A model generated the notes under the pieces. The model saw only the letters and a program-made list of their open reading frames with translations. It did not search any database and was not told the origin of the DNA. Source: Photobacterium aphoticum (GTDB lineage: Bacteria > Pseudomonadota > Gammaproteobacteria > Enterobacterales > Vibrionaceae). From it: DNA of 64,000 nucleotides. Shown piece by piece: positions 53,589-62,112 of this stretch (the stretch's first letter is position 1; each line of letters starts with the position of its first letter). The stretch spans positions 52,031 through 116,030 of the forward strand of contig NZ_LDOV01000018.1 in NCBI RefSeq assembly GCF_001029435.1, given 5' to 3'. The position numbers and the translations under genes are program-made.

Positions 53589-56093
53589 ATGTACGAAGCA
53601 GTAGCAAATAAGCAAACGACCGCCGCTCGTGGTGTTGATGCGTTTGATAAAGTCTATGGTCTTGGGTATGAAGTCGGACACGATGACTGGTCACCGTACC
53701 CGCGTGTTAACTATCTGCGCCAAACCTTTTTAGATCGCCCGTACGAAATTGATGTCGAGCGACTACGTTTGGTCACCGAAGCATTCCAACAGCATGAAGT
53801 CGCGCCGCGTATTTTGCAAAGTGCGTATGCCTTTGAAAATATCCTGCTTAACACCACCCTTCATATTTATGACCAAGACCTTATTCTTGGTGAGATCGCC
53901 GCGCCGGCCAAAGCCTCTCCTATCTACCCAGAATTTTCTGTCGATTGGATCATTGACGAGATCACCAACTCGCCATTTGAAGAACGCACCAACGACCAAT
54001 TCTATATTCGTAACGATGAAGAACGTGCTGAAATTCTAGCGCTTTGTGCGTATTGGAAAGGCAAAACAGTGAACGAGATGATCACTGCCACGCTTGACCA
54101 AGACCAGAAAAATGGCTCTCACATCGGTGAGAAAATCTTCCAAACCAACAACTACCATTTTGCCGGTATCGGCCACTTCGCCATGGACTTTGCGAAGTTG
54201 ATGAACGAAGGCTTTGACGGTGTTATTCAACAAACCGAAGACGCGTTAGCGACACTGTCTAAACGCGACCCGGAATTTGCCAGCAAGCGTGACTACTACA
54301 AAGCCACACTGATCACCCAAAACGCAGCGAAACAATACATCACCCGTTACGCTGATTTGGCCAACCAAATGGCAGCCAATGAGTCGGATGAAACCCGAAA
54401 ACAAGAACTATCCACAATGGCAGAGAACTGTTACCAAATTGCGGGCGGCGTACCACAAACCTTCTGGCAAGCCGTGCAGTTGTTTAACTTCGCGACCACA
54501 CTGACCCAAATTGAAGGTAATGGTCACTCGATTTCTTACGGCCGTATGGATCAGTGGTTGCACCCTATTTACTTGGCAGACACGCAAAACAACGGCACAT
54601 CGAAAGCGTTCATTCTTGAACTGCTTGAAGTGCTTTACGTCAAGATGAACAACCCAACCAAGCTGAAAGACAAAGGTACGGTACGCGTGCGTAACGGTCG
54701 TGGTTTTGGTGGCGAAAGCTTAACGATCGGCGGTATCGATACGCAAGGCAATGATGCGACTAATGATCTGACCATGCTGATGCTAGAAGCTTCTGTCCAT
54801 ACGCGCATGATGAACCCGTGGGTATGTGTACGTATGCACGAAAATACCCCTTACGAACTTAAAGTCAAAGTTACCGAATGTATCCGTGCCGGTTACGGCC
54901 ACCCGAAACTGTTTAACGATGCACCAGCCATCAAAGCGATGCTTGCCAAAGGCGTGACACTGGAAGAAGCGCGTGATTACGCCGTGGTAGGTTGTGTTGA
55001 ACCGACCATTCCGGGCAAAGAACACGGCTGGCAAGATGCGGGCTACATTAACGCTGCGAAGATGATGGAAATGGTGCTTAACCACGGTCGTCTGGTTGCG
55101 GGGCCAAATACCGACCTTCAGCTCGGGCCGGATACGGGCAGTTTAGAAACGTACCAATCGTTTGATGAAGTGCTTGCCAGCGTCGATAAGCAGTTTGAAT
55201 TCTGGTGCGATCAGCTATGTAGCTGCCTGAACATCACCGATAAAGTGCATGCGGCACTCAAACCCACACCGTTTATTTCTGCGTTCTTCGAAGGCTGTAT
55301 CGAATCGGGTCGCGACATGACGGCAGGCGGCGTGAAATACAATGGCATCGGCCCTCAAGCAGCGGGCATTGCGACCTGTGCGGACTCGTTAGCGACCATC
55401 AAAAAACTGATGTTTGAAGACAAGTCATACACCGGCACACAGTTGCTGGAAGCCCTGCGTGATAACTGGGAAGGTCACGACAAACTGTATGCACTGGTCA
55501 ACAGCACCAAGATCCCACACTACGGTAATGATATCGACGAGGCCGATGAGCTATTCAAATACATGTTTGAATGCTACTGCAAGAACATCGCCGGCCGTCC
55601 AACCGTTCGCGGCGGCACCTTCAGCCCTGGCGTTTACACCGTTAATGCCAACGTGGGTATGGGTCTGTTCATGAACGCCTCACTGGATGGCCGTAAAGCA
55701 CAAGAGCCTATTTCAGATAACATGGGCCCGGTGCACACCGCCGGTGGTTCGCACGACTATGCCGGTCCGACCGCTGTGGTGAACTCGGTCACGAAGGTGG
55801 ATCACAGTAAAGCCACCAACGGTACCCTGCTGAACCTGCGTTTCCCGGAAGATTCAGTGGCCGAAGTTGAAGGTCGAGACATTCTGATCAGCTTTATTGA
55901 TGAATACATGTCTAAACACGGTATGCACGTGCAATTCAACATCATGAGCGCCGACAAAATGCGTGCCGCTCAGAAGAACCCTGAACTGTACAAAGACATG
56001 CTGGTACGTGTGGCAGGTTACAGTGCTTACTTCGTTGAACTGGGCAAGCCGTTGCAGGAAGACTTGATTTCTCGTACTGAGCTTCGCTTCTAA
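53589..56093 (+). CDS. Glycyl radical enzyme of the diol dehydratase / C-S lyase class
   Basis: 834 residues. The glycyl radical loop RVAGYSAYF has Gly810, and the thiyl Cys469 is in GCVEP with Glu471 as the catalytic acid, followed by GWQDAG (Asp483). This Cys-x-Glu site defines the dehydratase/lyase class (glycerol and propanediol dehydratase, CutC, IslA, HpsG/HpfG) and excludes pyruvate formate-lyase. His196 in GHFAMDF and Asp483 look more like diol dehydratases than like lyases; from memory, isethionate lyase IslA has an Arg and Gln near 189-193 that are not seen here. With a TauE-type exporter and an Fe-ADH alongside, a sulfonate substrate such as dihydroxypropanesulfonate is plausible. 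No microcompartment genes are nearby. Confidence 0.9.
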   Translation: MYEAVANKQTTAARGVDAFDKVYGLGYEVGHDDWSPYPRVNYLRQTFLDRPYEIDVERLRLVTEAFQQHEVAPRILQSAYAFENILLNTTLHIYDQDLILGEIAAPAKASPIYPEFSVDWIIDEITNSPFEERTNDQFYIRNDEERAEILALCAYWKGKTVNEMITATLDQDQKNGSHIGEKIFQTNNYHFAGIGHFAMDFAKLMNEGFDGVIQQTEDALATLSKRDPEFASKRDYYKATLITQNAAKQYITRYADLANQMAANESDETRKQELSTMAENCYQIAGGVPQTFWQAVQLFNFATTLTQIEGNGHSISYGRMDQWLHPIYLADTQNNGTSKAFILELLEVLYVKMNNPTKLKDKGTVRVRNGRGFGGESLTIGGIDTQGNDATNDLTMLMLEASVHTRMMNPWVCVRMHENTPYELKVKVTECIRAGYGHPKLFNDAPAIKAMLAKGVTLEEARDYAVVGCVEPTIPGKEHGWQDAGYINAAKMMEMVLNHGRLVAGPNTDLQLGPDTGSLETYQSFDEVLASVDKQFEFWCDQLCSCLNITDKVHAALKPTPFISAFFEGCIESGRDMTAGGVKYNGIGPQAAGIATCADSLATIKKLMFEDKSYTGTQLLEALRDNWEGHDKLYALVNSTKIPHYGNDIDEADELFKYMFECYCKNIAGRPTVRGGTFSPGVYTVNANVGMGLFMNASLDGRKAQEPISDNMGPVHTAGGSHDYAGPTAVVNSVTKVDHSKATNGTLLNLRFPEDSVAEVEGRDILISFIDEYMSKHGMHVQFNIMSADKMRAAQKNPELYKDMLVRVAGYSAYFVELGKPLQEDLISRTELRF

Positions 56094-56115
56094 TTTCATC
56101 ATCTGACATACAACG

Positions 56116-56140
56116 AGGAGGATAGCGGGCCTATCCTCCT
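56116..56140 (+). other. Perfect 10-bp hairpin between glycyl radical enzyme and exporter genes
   Basis: AGGAGGATAG pairs with CTATCCTCCT around CGGGC, 22 bp past the stop and without a T run. It contains a sequestered AGGAGG. It probably protects the upstream mRNA from 3' exonucleases or reduces read-through to the exporter gene. Confidence 0.7.
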
Positions 56141-56157
56141 AACGTGGAGAATCTCTC

Positions 56158-57054
56158 GTGGATTTCGCTTTTAAACTCGACTACTTGTTGGTTGGTCTAA
56201 TGCAAGTCATTGGTTTCTTTATTCAGGGAACCACAGGCTTTGGCTGTACCGTTATCGCCGCCCCAATCACCAATGGCTTACTGGGTACCACCATGGGTGT
56301 GCCTTACGGTACCGCCATTACTATCCCGTTCTTGTACTACTTGGCGATTAAAGGCCGTAAAGATATCTCTTGGCAAGATCTGGGGAAAATCGTCTTGCTT
56401 TGTGCGCCGGGCATTCTTATCGGTCAATACCTGTTCTACCAAATCAGCCCTCAAACCGCCAAAGTGCTGATCGGTGCCATGGTAACGGTGATCGCCCTGA
56501 TGAACCTGCACAAATACGTCGTTAAACCGCTGGTGATCAAAGAGATCGAAGAAAATGAAGTGGCTGACACACTTGTGAAGCGCATCTTCCGTTACGGCTG
56601 TTTGATTCTGGGCGGTATCGTTCACGGCGCGTTTAACATCGGTGGACCACTGATCACGGTGTACACGCTGGAAGCGGTAAAAGACAAGAAGAAATTCCGT
56701 AACACTATGACCATGCTATGGGTGGTACTTAACTCTTGGAACCTGTTTAACCAACACCAAAACGGCGCGTTTACCAGCGAACTGAACAGCGCACTGCTCG
56801 TAGGCCTTCCGCTTGCAGGCATCGGTTTCTTCTTCGGCATGCGTTTCCTAGAGAAGATCAACCGTGAGCAATTCCTACGTATCGTGTACGTGGTACTGCT
56901 GATCATCGGTTCCAATATGCTACTGAGCAACATTCCATGGACGGCTGACAGCAAGATGATGACCATCGTCGGCACCGTGATTGTGCTATCCGGTTACGCA
57001 TTCAATGTATTCAAAAAACGCAAAGTCAATATTGAGAAGGTGCAGGTGCTGTAA
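56158..57054 (+). CDS. TauE/SafE (TSUP) family permease
   Basis: 298 residues from a GTG at 56158 with GGAGAATC upstream. About eight membrane spans; the family repeat appears as FFIQGTTGFGCTVIAAPI near the start and GGIVHGAFNIGGPLITVY in the second half. TSUP proteins export sulfite, sulfoacetate or organosulfonates, or related anions, across the inner membrane. In this cluster it is expected to export the sulfite or sulfonate end product of the radical enzyme, which is the main reason to propose a sulfonate substrate. Cotranscribed with the radical enzyme gene. Confidence 0.88.
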   Translation: MDFAFKLDYLLVGLMQVIGFFIQGTTGFGCTVIAAPITNGLLGTTMGVPYGTAITIPFLYYLAIKGRKDISWQDLGKIVLLCAPGILIGQYLFYQISPQTAKVLIGAMVTVIALMNLHKYVVKPLVIKEIEENEVADTLVKRIFRYGCLILGGIVHGAFNIGGPLITVYTLEAVKDKKKFRNTMTMLWVVLNSWNLFNQHQNGAFTSELNSALLVGLPLAGIGFFFGMRFLEKINREQFLRIVYVVLLIIGSNMLLSNIPWTADSKMMTIVGTVIVLSGYAFNVFKKRKVNIEKVQVL

Positions 57055-57198
57055 TGTCGCGCCGCCTCATCTAATTCGTTTACTCAGCATTATTTATTCA
57101 AACAGTTTACCTACCCCAAGCCCCATGTGGCGACGGGTAATTATTTTAAACCTAACAAGCGCGACCACACGGCGTGCTTGTTAGTTAAGGATCATGCA

Positions 57199-58347
57199 GT
57201 GAAAGACTTTAATTTTAAAATTCCACAAAACATTGAATTTGGCCTGGGCAGCTTGAATAAGTTACCGGAAATTCTGAGCAACAATAACTCCGATCACGTC
57301 TTTTTGATCTCTGACCGTGGGCTTGAAAGCCTTGGCGTTGTAGCAAAAGTACAGGCAATCATCGAAGCGGGCGGCATTAAATGCACCTCATATTTGGATG
57401 TGAAGCCTAACCCGACCATTACGATCGTGAATGAAGCCGTTGCCCTTTACAAAGAATGTGGCGCGAGCAGCATTGTGGCACTCGGCGGTGGTAGCCCGCT
57501 CGACGTAGCGAAAACTGTGGGTATTTTGGCGAAATTTGGTGGCGACATTAAACAGTATGAAGGTCTGAACAAAGTACCGGGCCCTATCGTACCGATGATC
57601 GCCATTCCAACAACCGCAGGCACAGGCAGCGAAGCAACAGCATCGTCTGTTATTACAGATGAAGCCATTAACTATAAGTTCTCTGTGGTCAGCTACGAAA
57701 CACTGCCTAAATACGCGATTTTAGACCCACAACTGATCATAACCGCACCGGCATCGATTGCCGCTGCTTGTGGTGTGGACGCACTGATTCACGCGATTGA
57801 AGCGTATGTGTCGAAAAATGCCTCGCCGTTTACCGATACGATGGCAGAAAAAGCCATGCAGCTGATTGGCGCGAACCTGCGTAAATTCGTGGCCAACCGT
57901 GAAGATGAAGAAGCCGCATGCGCCATGATGGTCGGCAGTAACTTCGCCGGTATCGCCTTTGCATGGGCGCGTCTGGGTAACGTGCATGCCATGAGCCATC
58001 CAGTGAGTGCCTTCTACCACGTACCACACGGTGTCGCGAACTCCATTCTGCTGCCGACCGTCATGAAGTTTAATGCAGTGGCAGACAAAGGCCGCTATGA
58101 AGTGATCTACAACTACATCCGTCAAGGGGATAAGCCTGCCGAACACTTCACGCCAGACATGCTCATCGAAGAAATCCAGCAGCTAAACGATGACCTCAAC
58201 ATCCCAAGAACCCTGTCGGAAGTAGGTGTGAAAACCGATCTTATCGAAGAGATGGCTAGAGACGCGATGAAGAGCGGCAACGTGCTGTGTAACCCGCGTG
58301 AAACCACGCTTGAAGATATGATCGAACTGTACAAACAAGCGATCTAA
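57199..58347 (+). CDS. Iron-containing alcohol dehydrogenase
   Basis: 382 residues from a GTG at 57199 (AAGGA at 8 bp), which gives the usual family length; an ATG 24 codons upstream would add unlikely residues. NAD-binding GGGSPLDVAKT, then IPTTAGTGSEATASSVI, and iron ligands in DALIHAIEAYVSK and AMSHPVSAFYHVPHG mark the family III dehydrogenase. It would reduce the aldehyde or ketone formed by the radical enzyme with NADH, for instance acetaldehyde, hydroxyacetone or 3-sulfopropionaldehyde, regenerating NAD+ in fermentation. Which one is not decidable by eye. Confidence 0.9.
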   Translation: MKDFNFKIPQNIEFGLGSLNKLPEILSNNNSDHVFLISDRGLESLGVVAKVQAIIEAGGIKCTSYLDVKPNPTITIVNEAVALYKECGASSIVALGGGSPLDVAKTVGILAKFGGDIKQYEGLNKVPGPIVPMIAIPTTAGTGSEATASSVITDEAINYKFSVVSYETLPKYAILDPQLIITAPASIAAACGVDALIHAIEAYVSKNASPFTDTMAEKAMQLIGANLRKFVANREDEEAACAMMVGSNFAGIAFAWARLGNVHAMSHPVSAFYHVPHGVANSILLPTVMKFNAVADKGRYEVIYNYIRQGDKPAEHFTPDMLIEEIQQLNDDLNIPRTLSEVGVKTDLIEEMARDAMKSGNVLCNPRETTLEDMIELYKQAI

Positions 58348-58504
58348 TCGACCCTTTGTGCTCTCGCCAGTCACTGACAATGGCGGGAGCGCAATGACAA
58401 AAATTCAATATATAACCTCTTATTCTTTCGGCATATCCGAGCGGGCATCACGCGGACATCACGACTCGAGAGGTTATAAGTGGAATTTTTTGAGATGATA
58501 TTTT

Positions 58505-59935
58505 ATGAAAAGAGAACATGGTAAGGAGCAACCGTATATAGCGGCGGGCCCCTTTAAAATCAGGGTGCCTTTCATTCACGTCGGTTTTGAAAAAGTCGAT
58601 TTCATGCAGGGCCTACTGCTTTGTGCCGTCTGTTTAGGCATGATCCCCATCCTGCAAGAATACTTGGGTATGCCGTTTGAAGTCGCGATGACCATTGTCG
58701 TCATCAATGGCCTACTCTATTTCCTCCACATCACGCTGGGTGATCCCATCATCCCAGGGTGGATCACCCCTGCCATCCCTATCGTCATTTTATACCTCAA
58801 CCAATATGAAATCGGGCCAGAACGCGTTCTCGCGCTCATTGCCTTTCAAATCTCACTCGGTGTACTTGCCATTCTGTTGGGCGTAGCTGGCTTAGGGCAG
58901 CGCGTCGCCTCTATAGTGCCCGATGCGATGAAATCAGGCATCATTATTGGTGCAGGCATCGCCGCCGTTAATTCGGTACTCGTTGATGGTGGCCGTTTTG
59001 AGCAAGCGCCTATCTCTATCGTCATTTGTACCGGTGTCGGCTTCTACTTGTTGTTCTCCAGCCACTTTAAGAGCCAACGAAACCACAACCGATTCACGCA
59101 GTTCCTCGCCGATTTAGGATCACTGCCTATCATCCTGCTGGCAATTGTCGTCGGGCCTTTGGTCGGTGAAATCCCTTGGCCGCAACTGGAATGGGGCTTT
59201 ACCACCCTCGCCTTTGGTGAGTTATTTCAAAATTGGACAATCTTCGGCTTAGGCCTTCCGCCACTACAAATGTTCGTGATGGGTCTGCCTGCTGTCGTTT
59301 CGACGTACATCATTTTATTTGGTGATGTGATCCAGGCGAAATGCCTGCTAGAAGACGCCGGTAAAAAACGTCCTGATGAGAAAATTGATTTCAACGCCAA
59401 CCGCTCCAACATGATTTTTGGGGCGCGCAATGTGTTAATGGGTATTTTCGGCCCCACCATTACCTTATGTGGCCCGCTCGCAGCCGCCATGCAAGTGGTG
59501 GTGTGTGAACGCTTCAAACTTGGCCCGAAAACCATGGATTCAATCAACAGCGGGGCTATTTCCTACCGTTATGGCACTTTAGTCGGTTATTTTTTACTGC
59601 CGATTGTAACCTTGGTGAAACCGGTATTGGGCATCGCACTGGCCGCCACCCTACTGATCCAAGGCTTTGTGTCGTTCCGAGTAGGCGTCACCAAATCAAA
59701 AACCGTGAATGACTTAGGCATTGCGGGTGTGATGGCAGCCGTCATTGCCACCAAAGGCGCTGCGCTAGGCTTAGGTGCAGGGATCATCCTGTGTCTGTTC
59801 GTGAATCTGGGTAAAAGCCAACGCCATGAAAGTGAAATCGCAGCGGAATTAGAACCGTCCAGGGAAAGCGATAACGCGAAAGCCAGCCCCGCGAAGCTCA
59901 ATTCAGCCAAAACAAGCATGGCAAGTAGTCGCTAA
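58505..59935 (+). CDS. Multispanning permease, sulfate/nucleobase-transporter-like
   Basis: 476 residues with about 12 hydrophobic segments. The layout and motifs (GDPIIPGWITPAIPIVILYL, MKSGIIIGAGIAAVNSVL, GPTITLCGPLAAAMQVVV) recall NCS2/SulP-type permeases, yet it is not close to any named member that I recognise. The C-terminal 30 residues are a soluble Ser/Ala-rich tail. It is the last gene of the cluster, 157 bp after the dehydrogenase, with GAGATGATATTTT before the ATG, and is the best candidate for substrate uptake. Followed by a strong terminator. Confidence 0.75.
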   Translation: MKREHGKEQPYIAAGPFKIRVPFIHVGFEKVDFMQGLLLCAVCLGMIPILQEYLGMPFEVAMTIVVINGLLYFLHITLGDPIIPGWITPAIPIVILYLNQYEIGPERVLALIAFQISLGVLAILLGVAGLGQRVASIVPDAMKSGIIIGAGIAAVNSVLVDGGRFEQAPISIVICTGVGFYLLFSSHFKSQRNHNRFTQFLADLGSLPIILLAIVVGPLVGEIPWPQLEWGFTTLAFGELFQNWTIFGLGLPPLQMFVMGLPAVVSTYIILFGDVIQAKCLLEDAGKKRPDEKIDFNANRSNMIFGARNVLMGIFGPTITLCGPLAAAMQVVVCERFKLGPKTMDSINSGAISYRYGTLVGYFLLPIVTLVKPVLGIALAATLLIQGFVSFRVGVTKSKTVNDLGIAGVMAAVIATKGAALGLGAGIILCLFVNLGKSQRHESEIAAELEPSRESDNAKASPAKLNSAKTSMASSR

Positions 59936-59985
59936 AGTTTACAGCTAGTAGTAGTGATATTTGTCTGGCTCGTAGAATGAGAAAT

Positions 59986-60012
59986 GCCCCAGTGATGTCT
60001 GGGGCGTTTTGT
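59986..60012 (+). terminator. Intrinsic terminator of the glycyl-radical cluster
   Basis: GCCCCAG pairs with CTGGGGC around a 6-nt loop, then GTTTTGTTT. It lies 51 bp past the permease stop. Confidence 0.88.
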
Positions 60013-60095
60013 TTCCATAGAGGTGTTATTTCTAAGTTGTGTTTATTTTGTATTGCCGCTGTCTGTAGTGGCATAGTTAATTTGGCTGACCTGCG

Positions 60096-60704
60096 TCAGT
60101 CACCGATCAATTTACGAGCATGCCTTAAGTCTCTGAACAGGTGCTCCTGTAAACATCCGTCCCTGAACTTGCAGTTAAAACTTTCGATATAAGCATTTGG
60201 GGTTGGCTTACCCACTTGTATCAACTTCAGAATAACATCATGATTGTAAGCCCATTGGTCGAGAGCTTTACCCGTAAACTCCGATCCCTGATCTGTTCGA
60301 ACAGCCTCAGGATAACCACGGAAAGCTGCAATAGCTTCAAGTATCGTGACTACCTCATCCCTAGAAATTCCTGATGCAACAGTAATATCCAGGCATTCCT
60401 TCGTGAAGTCGTCAACGATATAGTGAGGCATTTTAGCCTACGACCATCACTAATGAGCATCCATGACAAAGTCTATTGACCAAGTATGATTAAGAAGTGG
60501 GGGAAGTAAAAGTGGCTCTCGCCCGACACATAATGACTTCCTTCGCTTCCGTTTGCGAACTGCCAGCCCTGCCTCTTTGTATAACCGAAAAACACGCTTG
60601 TGGTTAACCTCAATCCCTACCCGCCTGAGAAAGCGGTGAATACGGCGACATCCAAACCGTTTTCGCTCAAGGACCAGCTTTTGTATGCAAACTAATAGCT
60701 TCAC
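60096..60704 (-). pseudogene. IS3-family transposase orfB, frameshifted and truncated
   Basis: The N-terminal part (60450-60704) reads RRIHRFLRRVGIEVNHKRVF and ends SIDFVMDAH; the C-terminal part (60096-60431) resumes at YIVDDFTKECLDIT with VRTDQGSEFTGKAL and PNAYIESFNCKFRDGCLQEH. DDE catalytic residues are still readable. Small insertions around 60432-60450 break the frame, and the end stops early at ARKLIGD, losing the last 50 or more residues. Confidence 0.88.
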
Positions 60705-60799
60705 ATCATCCTCTTTATTTTGAGGCTGTTATCTCATCGATGCGCGATTTATTCCAACGAGCAGACAGGCTTTGCGCTCCAAAATCATGGTGACTTCCT

Positions 60800-61064
60800 G
60801 CATAACATGCACAGCCTTGCGCTTGTCTTCAACGGTCAATACTTTTGGTTAAGAGCCGCCTTCAAAGCATCAACATCCAGCATGGACTCTGCTAGTAACT
60901 TCTTGAGCTTGGCATTTTCATATTCCAATGCTTTCAAGCTACAGGCATAAGAAATATTGTGCTTGCGGCATAATTCTTTGACGGACAAACCAGCCTCAGC
61001 TTCCTTGAGAATGGCAATTACCCGCTGTTCATTGAATCATTTATTCATATTCACCTTCCTTCTT
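60800..61064 (-). pseudogene. IS3-family orfA, nonsense and internal deletion
   Basis: Starting at MNK there is a TGA at codon 4, then FNEQRVIAILKEAEAGLSV and KELCRKHNISYACSLKALEY. The usual helix DATFYTWRKKFGG between NIS and LKALEY is missing, so about 20 residues are deleted. It then continues to ENAKLKKLLAESMLDVDALK. Confidence 0.8.
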
Positions 61065-61309
61065 ATAATATGAACATTACTAAGTTATGGCTGGATTAGA
61101 AAGTGGGGAGCAGGTCAACCGCTATCAACCTGACAAGCGTAACAATTGTAGAAGATAGTTCAGATAGATTTAGTCAACAAAGCCTGTCACATTTACTAAT
61201 CATGGTGTTTCATGATTATTATAAACAAAACTCATTTTTATTGAGATAAATCATTGAAATATAGAACCAAAAACATCATAAATGGCTAGCAACTTAACGA
61301 GGTATTATT

Positions 61310-62083
61310 ATGCAGCCATATTTTGAGATTAACGGATTTAGTCACCGTTTCTTTGAACTAACACAAGGCTTTACTTGGGAAATCCAAGGTTTTATCGACC
61401 AAAACAATAACGTACTACCAATTGACTCTGACACTAAAGTTCTGAGTACGGTTTTTGAACGTTTTGCTAGTCCAGCACTACGTTCTTTGGCTGCTGAGAA
61501 AGGCTATGTTGTTGAAACTGCAAACCAAACAACTTATCCAGACTTCACTCTAACTAAGTATGATGCTTTTGGAAATGTAGAGCATCGCATTGCACTTGAT
61601 ATTAAATCTACCTACATCGAACCAAAAGTACCTTTTGGCTACAAAAAGACCAAAATGACCCTTGGCAGCTATAACTCATTCATTCGTAACAACACAAAGA
61701 ACATCCTTTACCCATACAATACTTACCATGAGCATTGGGTACTAGGCTTTGTGTACATTCGTAATGAAGCATTTGAAGAGTACACGCTGGAAAATATCCC
61801 AACTCGTGGTCAGATCCGTTGTCCTTACTCGGTACAATCTGTCTTCATTCGTGAAAAGGTTGATTTGACTGGTATTCGTGCTGGTAGTGGCAACACGAAA
61901 AACATTGGTTCGGTCGAGATCGATACACCTAATGGCTTTGAAACTGTAAATGGACCGTTTACTCAGTTCCGTGATAAGAAAGGTGCTTGTGATTTCTACT
62001 GGGCAAATTACGAAGAAGCCAAAGAACAGATTTTCGACTGGCACTCTTTGTACAATCATCCAGAAATGGCAAGATTCAAATAA
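61310..62083 (+). CDS. Type II restriction endonuclease, EcoRV family
   Basis: 257 residues (R.EcoRV is 245) with GAGG upstream of the ATG. The match to EcoRV as I remember it is direct: SDTKVLSTVFE against SDTKVLSTIFE, YPDFTL, ALDIKSTY against AIDIKTTY, LGSYNSFIRNNTKNILYPYN against LGGYTSFIRNNTKNIVYPFD, and AGSGNTKNIGS against AGSGNTTNIGS. The catalytic set is Glu50, Asp78, Asp97 and Lys99, corresponding to EcoRV E45, D74, D90 and K92. Blunt cutting within GATATC is therefore likely but not proven. It is tail to tail with the methyltransferase gene. Confidence 0.93.
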   Translation: MQPYFEINGFSHRFFELTQGFTWEIQGFIDQNNNVLPIDSDTKVLSTVFERFASPALRSLAAEKGYVVETANQTTYPDFTLTKYDAFGNVEHRIALDIKSTYIEPKVPFGYKKTKMTLGSYNSFIRNNTKNILYPYNTYHEHWVLGFVYIRNEAFEEYTLENIPTRGQIRCPYSVQSVFIREKVDLTGIRAGSGNTKNIGSVEIDTPNGFETVNGPFTQFRDKKGACDFYWANYEEAKEQIFDWHSLYNHPEMARFK

Positions 62084-62089
62084 AACATA

Positions 62090-62112
62090 GGGGAGCTTCT
62101 GCTCCCCTTTTA
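62090..62112 (+). terminator. Intrinsic terminator of the restriction endonuclease gene
   Basis: GGGGAGC pairs with GCTCCCC around TTCT and is followed by TTTTAT. It abuts the stop codon of the convergent methyltransferase gene. Confidence 0.88.

Larger units (their letters stand above)
60087..61116 (-). mobile_element. Decayed IS3-family insertion sequence
   Basis: The terminal inverted repeats TGACCTGC at 60087-60094 and GCAGGTCA at 61109-61116 bound the element. No target duplication is visible. At 1030 bp it is shorter than a complete IS3 element of about 1.2 kb because the end of orfB is missing. Both reading frames are broken (see separate entries), so it cannot move by itself. It separates the catabolic cluster from the restriction-modification genes. 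Confidence 0.85.

Noticed and set aside
53589..56093. Pyruvate formate-lyase or choline TMA-lyase assignment for the glycyl radical enzyme
   Set aside because: The active site is Cys-Val-Glu and not the Cys-Cys of PFL, and there are no microcompartment or choline genes around it.
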